From NCBI GenBank assembly GCA_025960445.1, contig JAICIT010000159.1, positions 1 through 6,387 on the forward strand: a stretch of 6,387 nt of DNA. The letters are read 5' to 3'. This document shows, piece by piece, positions 6,196 to 6,387 of this stretch. The notes below the pieces were generated by a model that saw only the letters and a program-made list of their open reading frames with translations, ran no database searches and was not told where the DNA came from. Position numbers and translations under genes: made by a program. Each line of letters begins with the position of its first letter. Within the stretch, counting starts at the first letter, position 1. This DNA is from Bradyrhizobium sp. Its GTDB lineage: Bacteria; Pseudomonadota; Alphaproteobacteria; Rhizobiales; Xanthobacteraceae.

Positions 6196-6236
6196 ACGTT
6201 AGTCCCTCATCAGCGACGCGGCAACGAACTTTGCCG
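6196..6236 (-). promoter_or_regulatory. Operator-like inverted repeat and weak promoter upstream of the cupin gene
   Basis: CGGCAA (6219-6224) and TTGCCG (6231-6236) form a perfect 6-bp inverted repeat around a 6-nt centre. Read on the minus strand, the inner copy of TTGCCG (6224-6219) is a 4 of 6 match to a -35 box. A poor -10, TAACGT (6201-6196), follows after 17 nt. If real, a regulator bound to the repeat would cover the -35. The -10 match is only 3 of 6. Confidence 0.3.
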
Positions 6237-6251
6237 AATGCGAAGTCTGGC

Positions 6252-6320
6252 CTCCAGCCTACTATTCTGACGTGCTTTTTCCTCACGCGAACCGGCGTCT
6301 ACTTCGCTCGAAAGCGCTCT
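6252..6320. repeat. Rhizobiales-type intergenic palindromic repeat (degenerate copy)
   Basis: On the minus strand this stretch begins AGAGCGCTTTCGAGCGAAGT, continues with GCCGGTTCGCGTGAGGAAAA, then CACGTCAG, and closes with GGCTGGAG. I recognise the pattern GAGCG-TTTTCGAGCGAAGT-(12-14 nt with CCGGTTCGCGTGA)-GAAAA-CGTCA-GCTAGAG as an intergenic repeat seen many times in Bradyrhizobium and related genomes; this is from memory. The palindromic core TTCGAGCGAA and the pair ACGC/GCGT are visible here. The copy begins inside the TAG stop codon of the gene at the right edge. Confidence 0.55.
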
Positions 6321-6387
6321 AATGCAGCCGGAACACGCCGTCGACTGCGCGGAGTTCAGCCGGCTTGATCAATTTGGAATGCGCGAC
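6319..6387 (-). CDS. C-terminal end of an unidentified protein (partial)
   Basis: Reading the minus strand from the window edge gives 22 open codons and then a TAG at 6321-6319; the residues end LIKPAELRAVDGVFRLH. Composition looks like genuine coding sequence and the stop is followed at once by the intergenic repeat, a common position for such repeats. The fragment is too short to assign a family. It would lie upstream of, and in the same direction as, the cupin gene, about 180 bp away. A chance open frame cannot be excluded. Confidence 0.4.
   Translation of the reverse strand, partial: VAHSKLIKPAELRAVDGVFRLH

Noticed and set aside
5665..6270. Plus-strand open frame (201 codons) opposite the cupin gene
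   Set aside because: The opposite strand encodes a cupin with clear HxH and PxxxxH motifs and a good ribosome-binding site. The plus frame has no recognisable domain.
1..6387. CRISPR array, tRNA, rRNA, insertion sequence or prophage
   Set aside because: I saw no regularly spaced direct repeats, no cloverleaf or rRNA sequence, no transposase or integrase, and no terminal inverted repeats with target duplications.

Overview
The window looks like a chromosomal piece of a GC-rich alphaproteobacterium, most likely Bradyrhizobium or a close relative (Nitrobacteraceae/Xanthobacteraceae). The grounds are strong G/C preference at third codon positions, the tail of an ABC substrate-binding protein of a type greatly expanded in Bradyrhizobium, a copy of what I recognise from memory as a common Rhizobiales intergenic repeat (6252-6320), and the protein families present. 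No database search was possible, so the taxon is an inference.

Layout. At the left edge is the C-terminal tail of an ABC transporter substrate-binding protein (1-153, +). It converges on a glyoxalase-like VOC protein (282-1139, -); the gap holds a palindrome-rich element with two hairpins. The VOC gene diverges, across an 87-bp intergenic region, from a PuuB-like FAD amine oxidase (1230-2528, +). After a 160-bp gap come the Anbu proteasome-like peptidase (2689-3435, +) and, 22 bp later, a classical SDR oxidoreductase (3458-4216, +), probably co-transcribed. A concentrative nucleoside transporter (4318-5568, +) follows after a 101-bp leader with a promoter-like sequence and a hairpin at its Shine-Dalgarno sequence. 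It converges with only 9 bp of spacing on a cupin protein with a very basic N-terminal tail (5578-6141, -). The right end carries an intergenic repeat and probably the last 22 codons of another minus-strand gene.

How the genes may work together. Every complete gene is a recognisable family member with intact main motifs; none looks broken. The plus-strand run (FAD amine oxidase, Anbu, SDR, nucleoside transporter) would fit catabolism or turnover of small nitrogen compounds, but nothing in the sequence proves a shared pathway. The most notable point is that Anbu lies here without the ATP-grasp, alpha-E and transglutaminase-like genes that usually accompany it.

I did not find a convincing new multi-gene defence, mobile or biosynthetic system, CRISPR array, tRNA, rRNA or insertion sequence. 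The best second-look items are the isolated Anbu, the hairpin/promoter arrangement before the nucleoside transporter, the basic tail on the cupin protein, and the two intergenic palindromic elements.
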